64,000 nucleotides of DNA from positions 1 to 64,000 of the forward strand of contig MU839256.1 in NCBI GenBank assembly GCA_030685235.1, written 5' to 3'. Shown here one piece after another: positions 33,601 to 46,119 of the stretch. The position numbers were made by a program, and so were the translations under genes. This stretch comes from Copromyces sp. CBS 386.78 (Eukaryota > Ascomycota > Sordariomycetes > Sordariales > Sordariaceae). Each line of letters opens with the position of its first letter. Position 1 is the first letter of the stretch. The notes below the pieces were generated by a model that ran no database searches, was not told the origin of the DNA, and was given only the letters and a program-made list of their open reading frames with translations.

Positions 33601-36280
33601 ACATCGGCATCCCCGCTTCTTGCGCGACCTGCCCCAATGAAAGCCATCACGACATCACGAAGTATTGACAGATACAGCAGCAACAATCGCAGTTGTGGGC
33701 TGCGTAAGGCCTAAAATCGCCGTAGCAAAGCCGCCACCTGCGACAATGCCATCCAGGCCATTCTCCATCTGTCGCTTCATCGTCTCGTCTTGGCAGGGGA
33801 ATTGCAGGCTTGCGAATCCTCCCTTGAATATTAAAATGAGGAGAGTGTTTGACCGGCGCCCGATGGGATAGAGGCTCCAATTTCCGCCACTACACCGCAC
33901 AAAGGAAGTCCTCGCTTTGGTGGACCTCATGATGGGGAGAGAAGGCTGCGCCTTGTGGCTTCCTCGCTACCTTGGGTACAAGAACTCTTCCACAATCTCT
34001 CCGTCCGGCCCGTGTCAGCTTACGCCGAGAAAGTACGACCATACCTTCCTTTACAATTGCAAGATAACACCAGCAAGTGCAAGCAGGTACCAATCCCCAC
34101 GGGATCACTCTTTCCACCACCACAGTCCACAGTCCGCTTTGCGGTCAATTTTGGTCAGAGGTAGATGCCTGTTTTGGGAAGGTGCCGTCGTATTTGCTGC
34201 GCACTCCTGCAGATGGAAATTGGCAACAACGAGCTCCCACCACAAAGGTTCCTTCCTCCCGTCCCTCTGAACTGGCCTCGCGCCGTGGGCCAACATGAAT
34301 GCCCTGTGCGGAGCGACCCCTCCAGATCAAAGGCAATCAATCAAGCTGCCACTGCCAGTGTACCTATCCTCCCGTATTCACACTTTCCCGGTGTCGTCTT
34401 TCGGAGCGATGCGTCAACGAGGTGTAACCTCCATCATCATGAAATCTCGATGGCGGCTAAATCATGATTCCATCTCGTTTCGGCACTCTTTCACACCACC
34501 ACTCCCACGGCTATCGTGATCGGCAGCGATGTGATGCCAGGTCCAGTTCAACACTCCAAACACCATGAGACGATGGATGGTGATGGCGACAGAGAGGCGA
34601 TGCACCGTATGCAGAGCTGCTGCCAATAGCTCACTTTCTTCTCGCGCGTCTGTCCAACCGATGGAAGCAAACCTTGCGGCCACTCCCGCCATCCTGTCTC
34701 ATGGTTCTGGAATCCGGAGCGCCTCGACCGTGTTGCCGGGCCACTGTGTTTGTTTGCTTCTCTTAGCAGGTACGCCACTACATACGTAGGGATTACCTCC
34801 CTCCCGGTGGTATCACCTATTCCGTCCGGTCCACGGCAGAACTTGACGTTGCGCCAAGTGGGAATACGGTCACTTGTCACGGCCACCACACGCTCGTTAT
34901 GTATTTGATGTAGGACAGATCGTCATTCTTGCCCCTATTCTACTGGGACAGTATGCAATGGACAAGACAGAGAGAAACTCCAACAAAAGATCAAACTTGT
35001 TGAGATGTAGTCATATCCGTTGGCTAGTTCAATCCTCGAAAATCGGACAGGTAGCTAACAGAAACCAGTTCCTCCACCCACCATGACATTTGAGAACGCT
35101 TGGCGGTGCCTTGGCGGATCCTCCGCCTTCGTTAGGGGCTCCTCTAGTCGCTCCTAGGGCTATCCGGGTACCCGATTGCTGATGCCTACCATTGCTATTG
35201 CAAAAGGCGGCCACGTCGGTGATATAGCCATCAGGGTCCCAGATAGACCTGATCCACCCCAGCAACCCTACACACTCTCTCGTCAATCGACAAGGCTGAG
35301 ACCATCCTCAAAAGGGTCTTAAAAGATGGCGGGAACCGCCCACCCTCCTTGTTCCTGGTGAGAAGAAAGCATGGGTGGCTTACTGGTTGGGGTGGGACCA
35401 TCTGTTGGAACCTTGACTTACACTACACCAAGACTTTGCCTGGGCCCGTCTTAGTTCTAGTGTACAGACCTTCCAAGACCAGCACACACTCCTCGGCCCC
35501 CTACCAATAAGAGGCATCGCAGTCCACAAGGCATGGCAGGGTGCTAGATTTCGTGCAGAATTCAGCACTACCCAACCTTTACCTCGCCACAACTCTTCTC
35601 CGGGTCGCTGACTGACAGATTGCAAGGAGCATCATCAGGAGCGAGCGGTAGGCAATATCGGCCGTTACTAACCTTGCGCATCTGCTATCGATATCTATTC
35701 TGTCGTTGACGAGGCCGTACACACTTACTTGGACGTGCTCCCACGCGTGTGCAGTCGCTTCTCGCCCTAGCTTCGGAGATCCATCCGTCTGGATAAACCA
35801 CACCCTCATCACTCGGCAGCCTATCTCAATCGATTCCAGCTCGTGGCTGCTTTTCGGTTTTGCCACACACTTTGAGCACCACACAATTGGTCGCCATTGT
35901 GCGGGGTTTGGGATCTAGGTTCTGGTAAGCTCACTTCATATCTTGTGTATCGCGGTATCCGATGCTGGGCATGTTTAGTCCGCCTTTGTCGACATTCCCT
36001 CACACCTTCTTCTCCGCCTGATACTCTGCGAAAGGCTAGGCGGTGGCAATGGGCTATTTTTTTCATCTTGCTAACCCGCCCGATAGAACACTTCTACGTC
36101 CATCTGCAACAACCCTTTGACCTGTGGAGACATCACGCATATGGCTTCTTGGTGACGCTCATTACCGTCTCGTCGCGTTCCGGTGCCTTACAAACCAGTG
36201 CGCTGGCCTCTCAATCCTGCTTGGTCATTTTGTTAATGTTGTCCTAAAGCTGAAGCTCAGAGACTGTCATTGAGCTCAAC
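30635..36280. other. 5.6-kb divergent intergenic region
   Basis: This lies between the divergently oriented mucin-like and kelch genes. Open frames overlap on both strands, are short, lack domains and have no convincing splice structure, so none is called. I saw a purine-rich A tract (31766-31790), no tRNA and no inverted-repeat element. The two ends must hold both promoters; a non-coding RNA or a small intron-rich gene cannot be excluded. Confidence 0.45.
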
Positions 36281-39207
36281 ATGGTCTTGAAAAACCTGGC
36301 CGTATTGGCCGTCGCCCCTTACCTCGTGTCTGTTCAGGCTCAATCATATTGGGATAAGGAGCAGGTCAACACCACACTTTGTTACTGGCAAGACCTGAGA
36401 GGTCAGTCTTCCTGCCCACTACCTGCTAAGGGTCGTTACTAACCATTACCTAGCCGCTATCATTCGAGACACTATCTACCTGGATGGCGGGAGGTCGTGG
36501 TGGATTCCTGGGTTAGCAGATGGCTCACCTGGCGCCATAGCAGACGATGGTAATAATTGCCAGGCCCACCGAACCATACCCATACTAACCATATCTCAGA
36601 AAATCCTTATGGTCGTATCTTCACGTTGAACCTTAGTACCCCATTCAGTGAAAAGGACAACATCACAGACAAGTTCACCATCATATCGAAGGCACCCGCC
36701 GACGGTGGCGTAAACAATATCGATCCAAACTACTACGATGGAGCCTTATTAGCGAATGATGCCCAGTGGTTCGCTTACGGAGGGCTATACCAGGACAGCG
36801 ACGCATTCGACACAGAGCCTCCGGCAAACCAGGTACTGGGTTACAGAAAGTACCAATATGGGGTGGAGAAGGGGGAGTTCACCGCCGGCTTTGTGAAAGC
36901 CAGCTTGAAAAATGTCAGTCGCTATATCGTCTATGGTGCCGCCGCAAGCGCCCCGTCTGAGAACAAAGCTTGGTACTTTTCCGGGATGCAGGTCTCAAGT
37001 GGGGATTACGAGGAAGCTACCGAAGTAACCAAAACGTTGATAACTTTGGACATGACGGAACAACTGAAAGAGACCTGGAAGAACGAAACACTCCCTTCCA
37101 AAATCCCTGGTCGAGCGGGGGCTGAACTGGTCTGGGTCCCAGTCGGTAGCAAAGGTATCCTGGTTGCCCTTGGAGGCCTTGTTTTTCCTCAGTGGGCCAA
37201 TATTACCAAGTTCTCAAGCAATGAGACAGCAAGTGTCAGTACAGTTTACTCCTTCAGGTGTCTACCTACAATGCTGACGGTCCCTACAGAAGGCGGAGAG
37301 CCCCGAGTTTATGTCTACGATTGATGTTTACGACGTTGCCAGTGGAGAATGGTACAGACAGCCCACCGTTGGTGGTCCTGGTCAGCTCGGTCGAGGCTGT
37401 GCCGTCGTATTGCCTGCTCAAGACCTCTCAAGTTTCAATATCTACTACTATGGTGGCCAGCCGGGATTAACGCCGTTTGAGGACTTCAGCGACGACGTTT
37501 GGGTTCTCTCAGTACCATCCTTTACCTGGACAAAAGTAGCTTCTGGTACAGCTGATAAGGGTCGGGCTGGACACAAATGCTTCATGCCATACCCAGATCA
37601 GATGTTGGTCATTGGTGGTTACAGAAGCTACCCCCGATCTGGACCTCCGCAATGTCTTGATCAGTTCATTCGTGTCTTGAACTTGACTACCGGGACATGG
37701 TTGACCAGTTACGACCCGGCCAAGTACTCTTTAACTTACGGTGTTCCCGAATCGGTCCAGAAGAAGATCGGAGGTTCCGCTACAGGTGGTGCAACAGCAC
37801 GCGCGCCGAGCGGTGGCTGGGCCGCAGCAGACCTTGGGAAGGTCTTTGAGACCAAGTATCCGACCAAGATCGCGACGTTTTATCCCTACGCATCTTATGC
37901 GCCAGTTAACAACACAAACCCAGGAGCGCCTCCGTCCGACACGGATGACAAGAAAAAGGGAGGTGGCGTACCATCATGGCTTCCTCCCGTGCTAGGGGTT
38001 GTGCTTGGACTGATGCTCCTGACTATTATTGCCGTCTTGGTCCTGCTTTGGAGACGACGAAAGCTATTGAAGGCAGGCACTAGTGTAGCTGAGACCGAAG
38101 ATACCAACGGCTACCGAATCATGTCATGGATGCGCGGGCAACAACACGCCACCGAGAAGGCCCCTACCGTCACGACCTCGGATGAAATCAGCACTGTTCC
38201 TAACAGCCCGAGCCCTATGCAGGATATCGATAGTACAGGATCACCTATACCGCCGCCTTCGATTGCCGAAGCTATGGACACACAGATCACGCCGCCGCCG
38301 GCTCCAGTCGAGTTGATGGGTAAGATCAACCTACCATGGTCATGAAAGACACCTGCTAACTCTTGTTGAAACAGATACCTCGCCTCGCGCCGAACTCCAC
38401 GACACTGGTTTGAGCCACGTTGATATTCTGAACCGTCATTCGAGTGTGGGTCGAGTCAATACCGCTGGAAACGGCTCCCTCAACAACCCATCGTATTACA
38501 CGGGAGCAACACAACAGATGGACCACGCGAGCAACTTCACCCGCTCATCCACAGGCGTTGCCTCCTCTCTGCCACCGCATATGCAGGGCGTGGATGGTGC
38601 CCCCACCAACTTCCGTCCCGAATCGGAGTTGATGGGCAGCGTTCCGTCCGGAGCCCCGTCCGCCAATAGAGACGTCCCGTCGCCCATGGTCTCGCCAACC
38701 ACCACCACAACCACCCGCGGTTGTGCCCTCTCGGACGTCTCTAATGTCAGCGAGCATGATAAGGCACACCTCCGACAGATCAGCGACGCAACCGTGAGCT
38801 CCATGACCTCAGGACAAACACATAGCAACAACGGACAGTACACGCCCAATGTCAACAGTAACCACCGCTTCAGCATCGGCCCAGCCCCCACCTCCGTCCC
38901 GGAGGAACATGACGTCAACCACCAGGGTGGACAGCAGGCGCCCGACCACATGCCTATCCCCCTGTCCGCAACGTCCGCTATGGGCGGTACGCTGCCGTTG
39001 GGATCGCCGCAGCCGGTTTCACCGCCTACGGCTGGGTTAGCGGGGGGAAGCGACGATTACTTGAGTGTTAGGCCACGGCCACCGCCGACGACGGGCCTTG
39101 GCCCGGGAGCTGCTGGAGGTGCTGGGGCGACGAGTAGTCCGAGACGGAGCATGTTTACGGAGAGTAAAGAGGATATGAATGGGACTGGTCCGGGAGGTAG
39201 TAAATAA
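36281..39207 (+). CDS. Kelch-repeat single-pass membrane protein
   Basis: Five exons: 36281-36401, 36454-36549, 36600-37234, 37290-38319 and 38375-39207, giving 904 residues. The intron between exons 3 and 4 is placed at GTCAGT...CTACAG (56 bp, phase 0); a 46-bp alternative beginning GTTTAC also keeps frame. Residues 1-21 are a signal peptide. Residues about 30-440 hold kelch-like repeats (DVYDVASGEWYRQ, DVWVLSVPSFTWTKV, FIRVLNLTTGTWL) with N-glycosylation sites, so an extracellular beta-propeller. A transmembrane helix (WLPPVLGVVLGLMLLTIIAV, about 514-538) is followed by a basic stop-transfer RRRK and a 360-residue Ser/Pro/Gly-rich cytoplasmic tail. Kelch ectodomain with a helix and disordered tail is common in filamentous fungi, probably in wall sensing or polarity. 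That role is inferred. Confidence 0.87.
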
Positions 39208-42200
39208 AGGGGAGTCATATGGGGCGGGATAAGGTAGGAGTGTTGGTTGAGAATGAGAGGTTAACGGGCTAGATGAGATATGATTTATGGGCCAGGCCAT
39301 TGGGTTTGTGGTGGGTGTCGTCCTTTTTCCATTTGTCTGGTGTCCGGTGGGTTCCAGTTGTTGATTTCTGGTCTAGGTAGTCATGTTCGATATCTGTCAA
39401 ATGATGAGATTTCGGGAGTTGGAACTGAGCTGGTACATACCTACATACCTTGTGGTTAATGAATTTCGCTGTTTTAGGAGTCCCTCCAAAGATGTTCTGC
39501 ATCTTTCACATGAACAATGGGGTCTTCGCATCTCATCTCATCTCAATGGCAGAAAAAGAAAGTGAGATACCAGACAGACAGACAGATGAATCGAGCCAGA
39601 GCCTTTCCGCTAGCTCCCTCTTCGGTACAGCGGCTAGAGAGGTAAGGTAGGTACGCTTCGTTCCCATATGTGCACGATACTGGTGTCTACTTGTGATGCT
39701 TCGGGTACAACCGGTGCTACGAGTAGTGTGGTGTAGTGTCAAGGCAGTGCAGAAATGGGTTGGACAGCCAGAAGGTACCTCTAGGCGGGAAGACTCTCAA
39801 TATGGATGCAGCGCGGTGTGGGTGGGCACGGCTGGGGAAAAAAAAATTGATCAACTCGTTTAGCAAAAATGATGCACATACCGTCGTTGCGAACGGGAAA
39901 TATATATATATTCACGGCCGCTTGATTTCGGGATGAATGAATGATATCATGTGTTCGAAGGGACGAGAGGCCGGCAGAATGGCGGGGTGTCCTCCACGGT
40001 GATAATCTTTGGACAGGAGGCTCCATCTGCTCTGGCGAATTTGCTCACAGTAGGTACTGGGGGAAATGCGAACGTTGAAGACTCAAGTGGGAGAAGCCCG
40101 GTTCTGGCGAGTTAGGTACCTATCGAGACGTCGGTTTCTTTCACGGGCAGGTCCTTTCAGTATAGACCTGGGAGGCAGATGATGGATGTGGTTTTGACTA
40201 TCAGTCTGCCGTACCTCGGTATTGGTTTTCTTACTTTCGTCGTTTCTCCTTTCTTCCTCCTCTCTTTTATTCTTCATTTTTTTTTTTTTTTTTCTTCGTC
40301 TCGTGTGTTTTCCCCTTCAGCGATAGCGATTGTGTGTCGTGCATTCCAATAACAGCTCGAACAACACCGGACGGCGACGGGACGGGACGGGAGGTTGCCC
40401 GAAATGGAACCGAGGTGCCCGGGAAGGGAAGGATATAAGGATGCCCTGCTGGAACCCTGCTACAAAAGCCCACTCCACTGTAACCGTCTGTCAAGGTACT
40501 GGAATTCAGGGCCTCAGCCACGACCTTACAGAAGCCCACACTACCTTAACAGGTGATGCATAGGTACGGAGGCGCGCCGGGGCCGGACAGGTTGGCCTCT
40601 TCGCACCCATGGGTGGTTCTCAATGGAAAAATTATTATTCATGTGGACTTCATGCATTGCACTCTCTCCTGGACATACAATAACTGTCCCAAAATCTTGA
40701 TTGTAAGCCGAAAGTATCGAGTGTCCTTGATGGGTTTGCTGGACACGGGCCACCCGGACGAAGTCTGCTTTGCTACCTACTGCTGGGTGTTGACTCGGGC
40801 CCGAGCGTCCGGCTCCGACCATGATCGGACCTGCTAACTACACCCACACAATGTGCAATTATTGTGGGAAGAAAAATGGTTCCAGACCCTGGATGGTTGG
40901 AAGGAGTCATGAAGAGTGCAAGTCTCTGGAAGAGCGAGGATTTTTTTTTTTTTTGGGCGGGGGGGGCCGGGGGGTGGGGGGGGGGTTTATCTCATGCCTT
41001 GTCCAACGACGGGAGCTATGTATGGCCACGCCCTTCGAACAACAACCAAAAAGACGCGGGACATGGTGCAAAACGTTGATTCTTGCAGACTCGCAGCCAA
41101 ATGCGGTAGACGGAGTGGCGGGAGGGTCTTGCATATATGCACACGTCTACAAATGTGTGTCCCGGATGTGATGGATATATGTATAATGCACATGGTCAGC
41201 AATGCCTCCTGTGAAGCATATGCCCACTTAAACTAAGAAGTTGCTTATTACCTGCAAAGGTAGCTACTTCGACAATCAAGTTTGCCTTGTAAGTCACGGA
41301 GAAGCCTTGATCGCAACCGGCCGACGAAACAAGTTTTCGCTTGGGATTTGACCTCAGATAATTGGCTAGATGAAAATGGTTAGGTTGGTCAGTTCGCTAC
41401 GAAATTTTTATTTTTTTTGGACGGAACAGTTCTGTTGAATCGGTTCGGTGAAAAGGGATACATGTGAACGACAGATCAAAATAAAATAACCAGGTCACGG
41501 GGAATGGCACTTCATGACAATAACTGTAGTCGCAGCTATCTCAGATGTTGTTTCTTCTAGCTCCTTCATGGCGTATCTTCACAATAGGGGCACTGAGTTG
41601 CCAGACAGACACCTGTCAAGCCTCGAGAGCCCGATCGTCGCGATGCCGGAAGCATGGAACGGGAAAGGCATGTGGTCACTTGAACGGTGTCAGCCCAGCA
41701 GTAATGTGCCTTTCCCAGGTTCTGTAAAGATGCAACGCTTGTTCGTGAGGACTACCTAGGCCGGGTTGACATGAGGGGGTGACGGAAAGAATGCCAAAAA
41801 GTAGCCTGGTTTTTGTTTGTGGATTCTTGGCTGTTTCTCTGTTAACACCGACTGATACAGGCCCCGCCTAAAGCCAACACGAAAGCGTGGAAATTTGTTA
41901 GTGGGTCATCTAGGTCACACTTTCACTTTCTGGCTTCCCTTCCCCCTTTTTGGCGACCCGATCGACTGACTAGTTCTCGATACCTGTAATGAATCACACC
42001 TACATACCACCGACATAGACATACCGACGGCCAGATTTGCTCCACATAATTCGAGGGGCACTTTGAGCCAAAAAAAAAAAAGTTTCACAGATGCATTGCG
42101 TTTATTCCCATTTCTGATGCGCTGCATTTTTCCAAGCAGAACAGTTCTTGTCATATCCTCGGGCGGTCTTCCACAACTGATACCTGGCTTTTGGCACGGA

Positions 42201-42741
42201 TCTCGGAAATTCTCTGGAATGATCATGTGGAAGTAGCTTCAGCAGGAAAAACGCTCAAGCTGGCCTGAAAGGCTCAACCCGACAGAGGAGAGCGCTGATG
42301 ACATGGAATGGGCAGTGTCCGGCACCGCGATCGATGATGGGCAGAATGCTAGTTAATGGGCACGACCCTCTCTGCAGCTTCCGTATGCTCCTTGGTTGAG
42401 AAGTGTCTGTCTTGTCTGCGTAGACTGAGCCGCCGCAAGTGCCGGAGGCACATATGCCGGCCATATGTGTACCTCTAGAGATAAACAGCAGCGCGAGTGT
42501 CATTCAGCCAGCATATATGCTTCAATCAAATTTGCTACGGGCATGACGTAAATGAGGCAGAGTCTACATGGCCCATTGCGTGGTGTAATATCCTGCGATC
42601 TAGAAATTTATACATATATGTTGGCCCCCTCCCAGGAACCTTCAATCTGTTTTTCTATTCATCATCTCTTTACCTCTTTGATTATCAAGACAAGAAGCCA
42701 CCACCAATATATCCCCTTACAACCACCGACATCAGTCATAG
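39208..42741. other. 3.5-kb intergenic region, no gene seen
   Basis: The first part is the 3' region of the kelch gene. The rest holds T tracts (near 40277 and 42071), a T12 run followed by a strongly G-rich stretch at about 40941-40987, and no frame with recognisable protein content. Confidence 0.5.
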
Positions 42742-42987
42742 AACTCGCACAAACTTACCTCTATATTTCTCTTGTCCCACTACCACTATCTTTCCGGTCA
42801 CGACATATCCTCACGCCGATTATTCCCTTTACCGACTCGGACCAGACCTTTCACCAATATCCTTGAGAGAACTCTCACAAACTTACCTCTCTATTTCTCT
42901 TGTCCCACTACTACCATCTTTCCGGTCACGACATATACTCACGCCGATTATTCCTTTTACCCACTCGGACCAGACCTTCCACCGTCC
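42742..42987 (+). repeat. Two-copy 128-bp tandem repeat upstream of a gene
   Basis: Units begin at 42742 and 42870 (AACTCKCACAAACTTACCTC) and stay about 90% identical for nearly the whole length. The sequence is pyrimidine-rich and ends about 65 bases before the ATG at 43053, so it is likely promoter or 5' leader. Confidence 0.9.
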
Positions 42988-43052
42988 ACATACAGCTCCT
43001 TCTACGCTGCAACATTTTTCTACCGAGTGATACCGCAAGCTAAGCCACGACA

Positions 43053-44237
43053 ATGTATCGTCCCAAAGGAGCAACCCACCACGGCGTCTCCACGCCGGCC
43101 ACAACTGTCCCTCCGACACATGTGGAGATTCTCGGCAGACATACTGCCCATGACCTTCGCGACAACAGCATCCCGGCAGTCGCAGCAGCCTCGGAGAGGT
43201 TTTTCTCCGACTTTGTCAACGGGGAGTTTGCCCAGATGAAGACCGATTCGGTATACCGCGCTGCTGGGATACGACTGCTTTTGATGTGTGGCTTTTATGC
43301 CATCATCAATAGTTTCCAGGATCTCAAGAGGCACGACAAGCGGGTGCGCGTCCCCAAGTTTGAAGAACTGTTGGATGTGTTGAGGAATGAGGCCGCTGCG
43401 AGGTTTCTGGAGTACGGTTTGCCTCACGTCCCGTATAACGAATTCTCAATCGACGAATTGCGTGTTATCTTGGACGAATGGGTGAAGAAATACTGGCCCA
43501 GTTGTCCCTTCGGAGGAGTGAGATTGGGAGTCGTTAGCCGACTGGCTCCATCGCAACTGAGGATTTCAGTTCGTAATCCAAATGCCGCGGCGAAGAAGTT
43601 GCTAGCTCCTCAACTACCAATTTCCGACCCGGCACCAACAGGGCTACCGGATTTGGTGGTCTGGATTGCGAATTTGGAGGGGGACCACTGGGAAGGAATG
43701 GCCCAGGTCATTCAGGAGAGGGAGGAACAGGTGTTGCCGCAGATGGGCCGTCACGATCCACATGCGATGCAGTCACCGATTCAGGGGCATCTTTTCCATC
43801 AGGGTCAGTTGGCCCTTCCTGGATTCCACCCGATTTCCCAGCCATCCTACTCTCCACACCAGCCGTCACCCTCTCCCACCTCGGAAGTTCAAATCGAAAG
43901 TCTGCGCGGGGGATGCCCATCACTTGGAGAACAACGTGGAAGGTGTGCCGAGCCTCCATGTCCGCCTCCATCTGCTCCTACCGACCGCGGTCAATTTTCG
44001 GGCCCAGGAGGAAGTCAAGACTTTCCCACAACATGGTGGTCACCACCACCTCCAATCCAAGGGGTCGTGGCGCACCTCCGAGGCCAACGACAAAGGGGCG
44101 GTCGTGAGGCCCCCCTTCCCCACGTACAGCTGCCGATGCGCCCAGCGGGCCCGAAGCGCCGCGTGAGGTCTGAGGTAGAGGAAGATAAAAGCCAGGAACA
44201 AGAGAAACCAGCGAAGAAGAGGAGGAACATGAAGTAG
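43053..44237 (+). CDS. Uncharacterised protein with basic C-terminus
   Basis: A single open frame of 394 residues starts MYRPKGATHHG. Residues about 40-165 look globular and alpha-helical (RFFSDFVNGEFAQMKTDSVY, GIRLLLMCGFYAIINSFQDL, FEELLDVLRNEAAARFLEYG). From about 230 the protein is Pro/Gln/Gly-rich and probably disordered, and it ends in a bipartite-like basic run (KKRRNMK) that could be a nuclear signal. I recognise no family. Support for coding comes from a decayed paralogue at 44943 that preserves the helical block. No intron is needed. The C-terminal third is less certain than the N-terminal part, as its composition is odd in all three frames. Confidence 0.7.
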   Translation: MYRPKGATHHGVSTPATTVPPTHVEILGRHTAHDLRDNSIPAVAAASERFFSDFVNGEFAQMKTDSVYRAAGIRLLLMCGFYAIINSFQDLKRHDKRVRVPKFEELLDVLRNEAAARFLEYGLPHVPYNEFSIDELRVILDEWVKKYWPSCPFGGVRLGVVSRLAPSQLRISVRNPNAAAKKLLAPQLPISDPAPTGLPDLVVWIANLEGDHWEGMAQVIQEREEQVLPQMGRHDPHAMQSPIQGHLFHQGQLALPGFHPISQPSYSPHQPSPSPTSEVQIESLRGGCPSLGEQRGRCAEPPCPPPSAPTDRGQFSGPGGSQDFPTTWWSPPPPIQGVVAHLRGQRQRGGREAPLPHVQLPMRPAGPKRRVRSEVEEDKSQEQEKPAKKRRNMK

Positions 44238-44517
44238 AGGGGTAGAACTACATGGCTGGAGGTCCATGTTTTGGGCTCCCCTTGACTGGGCCTCTCGTGT
44301 GCCAACGCTCCCTTCCGGCCCCCTCCTGGTTTCCGTTTCTTTTTCTTCGTCTTCCGGTGGAGATTTCAACATCACTGTCCTTGCACCTTCGTCGCTCTTC
44401 TGCCTCGGTCAGATAGGGGCTTGGGAGTTGCAGGGCGGCAGCATTGGTCCGCATCATGGGCTTGGAATGGAATGACGAAATTAGGGGGCTATTGCCTAGA
44501 GGCAGTTCACATGTATT

Positions 44518-44672
44518 TTAGCAATGAAGCCAATGCGCTCAAGCATCTTCGAGCTGACCTGATGGTTGAATTGCTCGTGGTTGTGCATGGTAGTAATGTT
44601 CAATGATATCCTGGTTCAGCCCAATAATGCCAGATAATATGTATTTCAGTGAAGACAGCAAGATCCGACGTC
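44518..44672 (+). repeat. Duplicated 3' flank, copy A
   Basis: It matches 45976-46106 with indels: TAGCA..AAGCCA, TTGCTCGTGGTTGT, ATGGTAGTA, TTCAATGATAT, GGTTCA, TTCAGTGAAGAC and GATCCGA in the same order. This is the 3' end of the duplicated gene unit. Confidence 0.8.
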
Positions 44673-44942
44673 GTTGAAGTCAAGCTCTAATACCTTTCAG
44701 CCTTCCCACGTCCCGTATTTCTTTGACTGCTATATCTTCCATGAGCTTTCTACTTCGCCCTTGACAAAAGACCAGCAAACCCCTCCGCTGCTACATTGAA
44801 CGACCTCAAGTCAACGTTCCCATACCTTTATTTCCCGTACCACTCAAGTCCAATCTTTTCTCAATTTTATCCAACATTCCCGCGGATCCTTTACATCTGT
44901 CCATTTCCTCCTCTCGAGTCTTTCACCAATTATTTCCTCATC

Positions 44943-45393
44943 ATGTCTGACTACACCGCCAGAAAGCTCGTCGACCTCTCGGAGTCGGATGAAATCGGTT
45001 ATGGGATGAAAGAGAAGTTAACTCCCAACAAGTTCTTCACCGAGAATGATCTCAAGCTCAGCAAACCCCAGACGTGTCAGGAAGCCAAGGACGATTTCCT
45101 CGACTACTTCAACAATGGCAAATTCGTCTCCCTCTGGAGTCTGGACTTGGTCTGGGGGACATGGAGTCAACTTGTGTGGACTATTTGCTATTAGAAACAG
45201 CATGATGGCTATGGAGAACCCCCACATGCGCCTGATCGTACCAACAGTTGATGGACTTTGGCAAGCGTTTCGGACTCATGTTAACCGAGAACCTCCCCGT
45301 TCGGGGTCTTGAGGCTGCCCTCCCTGTGGTTTCCGCATCGAATCTCTTGTTGGACAAGCATGGAATTAGGCCTTCCCGTTAACTCTACACCTC
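44943..45393 (+). pseudogene. Decayed tandem paralogue of the 43053 gene
   Basis: The frame opens at an ATG (44943, MSDYTARKLVDLSESDE). At 45090-45125 it reads DDFLDYFNNGKF, like FFSDFVNGEF of the upstream gene. The matching helical block (GVNLCGLFAIRNSMMAMENP, about 45166-45225; compare GIRLLLMCGFYAIINSFQDL) is in another frame, so a one-base shift lies around 45130-45160. A third frame carries a further piece (VRGLEAALPVVSASNLLLDK, about 45300-45360). Gene-specific 3' flanking sequence is also duplicated, supporting tandem duplication followed by decay. Confidence 0.65.
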
Positions 45394-45462
45394 CGGATGG
45401 GTTGAGGAAAATTCGGGTTGGGTTGGAATCTGGACTGGGCTAGCATCATTGGGTTAGCATCA

Positions 45463-45975
45463 TCAGGTTGGATCAGTGGGTGGGCATTGGGCTTGGACAT
45501 GAGAAGAAGTGGGATTATCAGTATGTTGTTTTGGGAAGACCCTCACTTTGGCCAGCTCTGCCTTCATACCACTGCTGTCACTGTCGCCCTCAAAATCCTC
45601 GTCAGAGTCATCGCTAGAGGAGGAGATCTCCTCCTCGCTGCTGGACTCCTTCCTCTTGGCAACCTCTTTGGGGGCATTCTGCATGTCCTCCCAGCGCTTT
45701 CTTAGGAGAGCAGCCATCTCATCGTCCCTTGCCGCTCGTGCAGCATGCCACTCCACCGTACTGCTGTCATCCTCGACACGAACAATGGGCACGCTGGAAT
45801 CCTCATCGTCAGGGGAGGGGATGTGCTCATCCTCATCCTCATTCTCATTCTCATCATCATCGTCCTCGTCCTCGTCAAAGTCTTCGTCAAACAGCTCAAA
45901 CGCGTTATGGTTTACGAATAGAATTAGGAAGATAGACTCGACGAGGCAGTTCTCTAGAGATGTTTTATATGTACG
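45463..45975 (-). CDS. Acidic hypothetical protein, partial model
   Basis: The minus frame is open for 170 codons with no in-frame ATG near its 5' end, so a spliced upstream exon (acceptor such as TCTCTAG near 45955) or a non-ATG start would be needed. The text is strongly acidic (FELFDEDFDEDEDDDDENEN, then SPDDEDSS), then a helical basic patch (DDEMAALLRKRWEDMQNAPK) and a Ser/Asp/Glu run (SSSEEEISSSSDDSDEDFEG) of casein-kinase-2 type. Composition argues for real protein such as a chaperone or chromatin-associated tail. A GAN-triplet simple repeat inside a duplicated, decaying locus is the alternative. Confidence 0.4.
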   Translation of the reverse strand, partial: RTYKTSLENCLVESIFLILFVNHNAFELFDEDFDEDEDDDDENENEDEDEHIPSPDDEDSSVPIVRVEDDSSTVEWHAARAARDDEMAALLRKRWEDMQNAPKEVAKRKESSSEEEISSSSDDSDEDFEGDSDSSGMKAELAKVRVFPKQHTDNPTSSHVQAQCPPTDPT

Positions 45976-46106
45976 CTAGCAGTTAAAGCCAGCACGGGTT
46001 AACATGAGCTCACCAGAAGGTTGGATTGCTCGTGGTTGTCTATGGTAGTACCTAATCTTCAATGATATTTCGGTTCAACTTCAGTGAAGACGGCAGGATC
46101 CGATGT
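45976..46106 (+). repeat. Duplicated 3' flank, copy B
   Basis: This is the partner of 44518-44672, downstream of the decayed paralogue. It marks the right end of the tandem duplication. Confidence 0.8.
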
Positions 46107-46119
46107 TGATATGTGCTTG

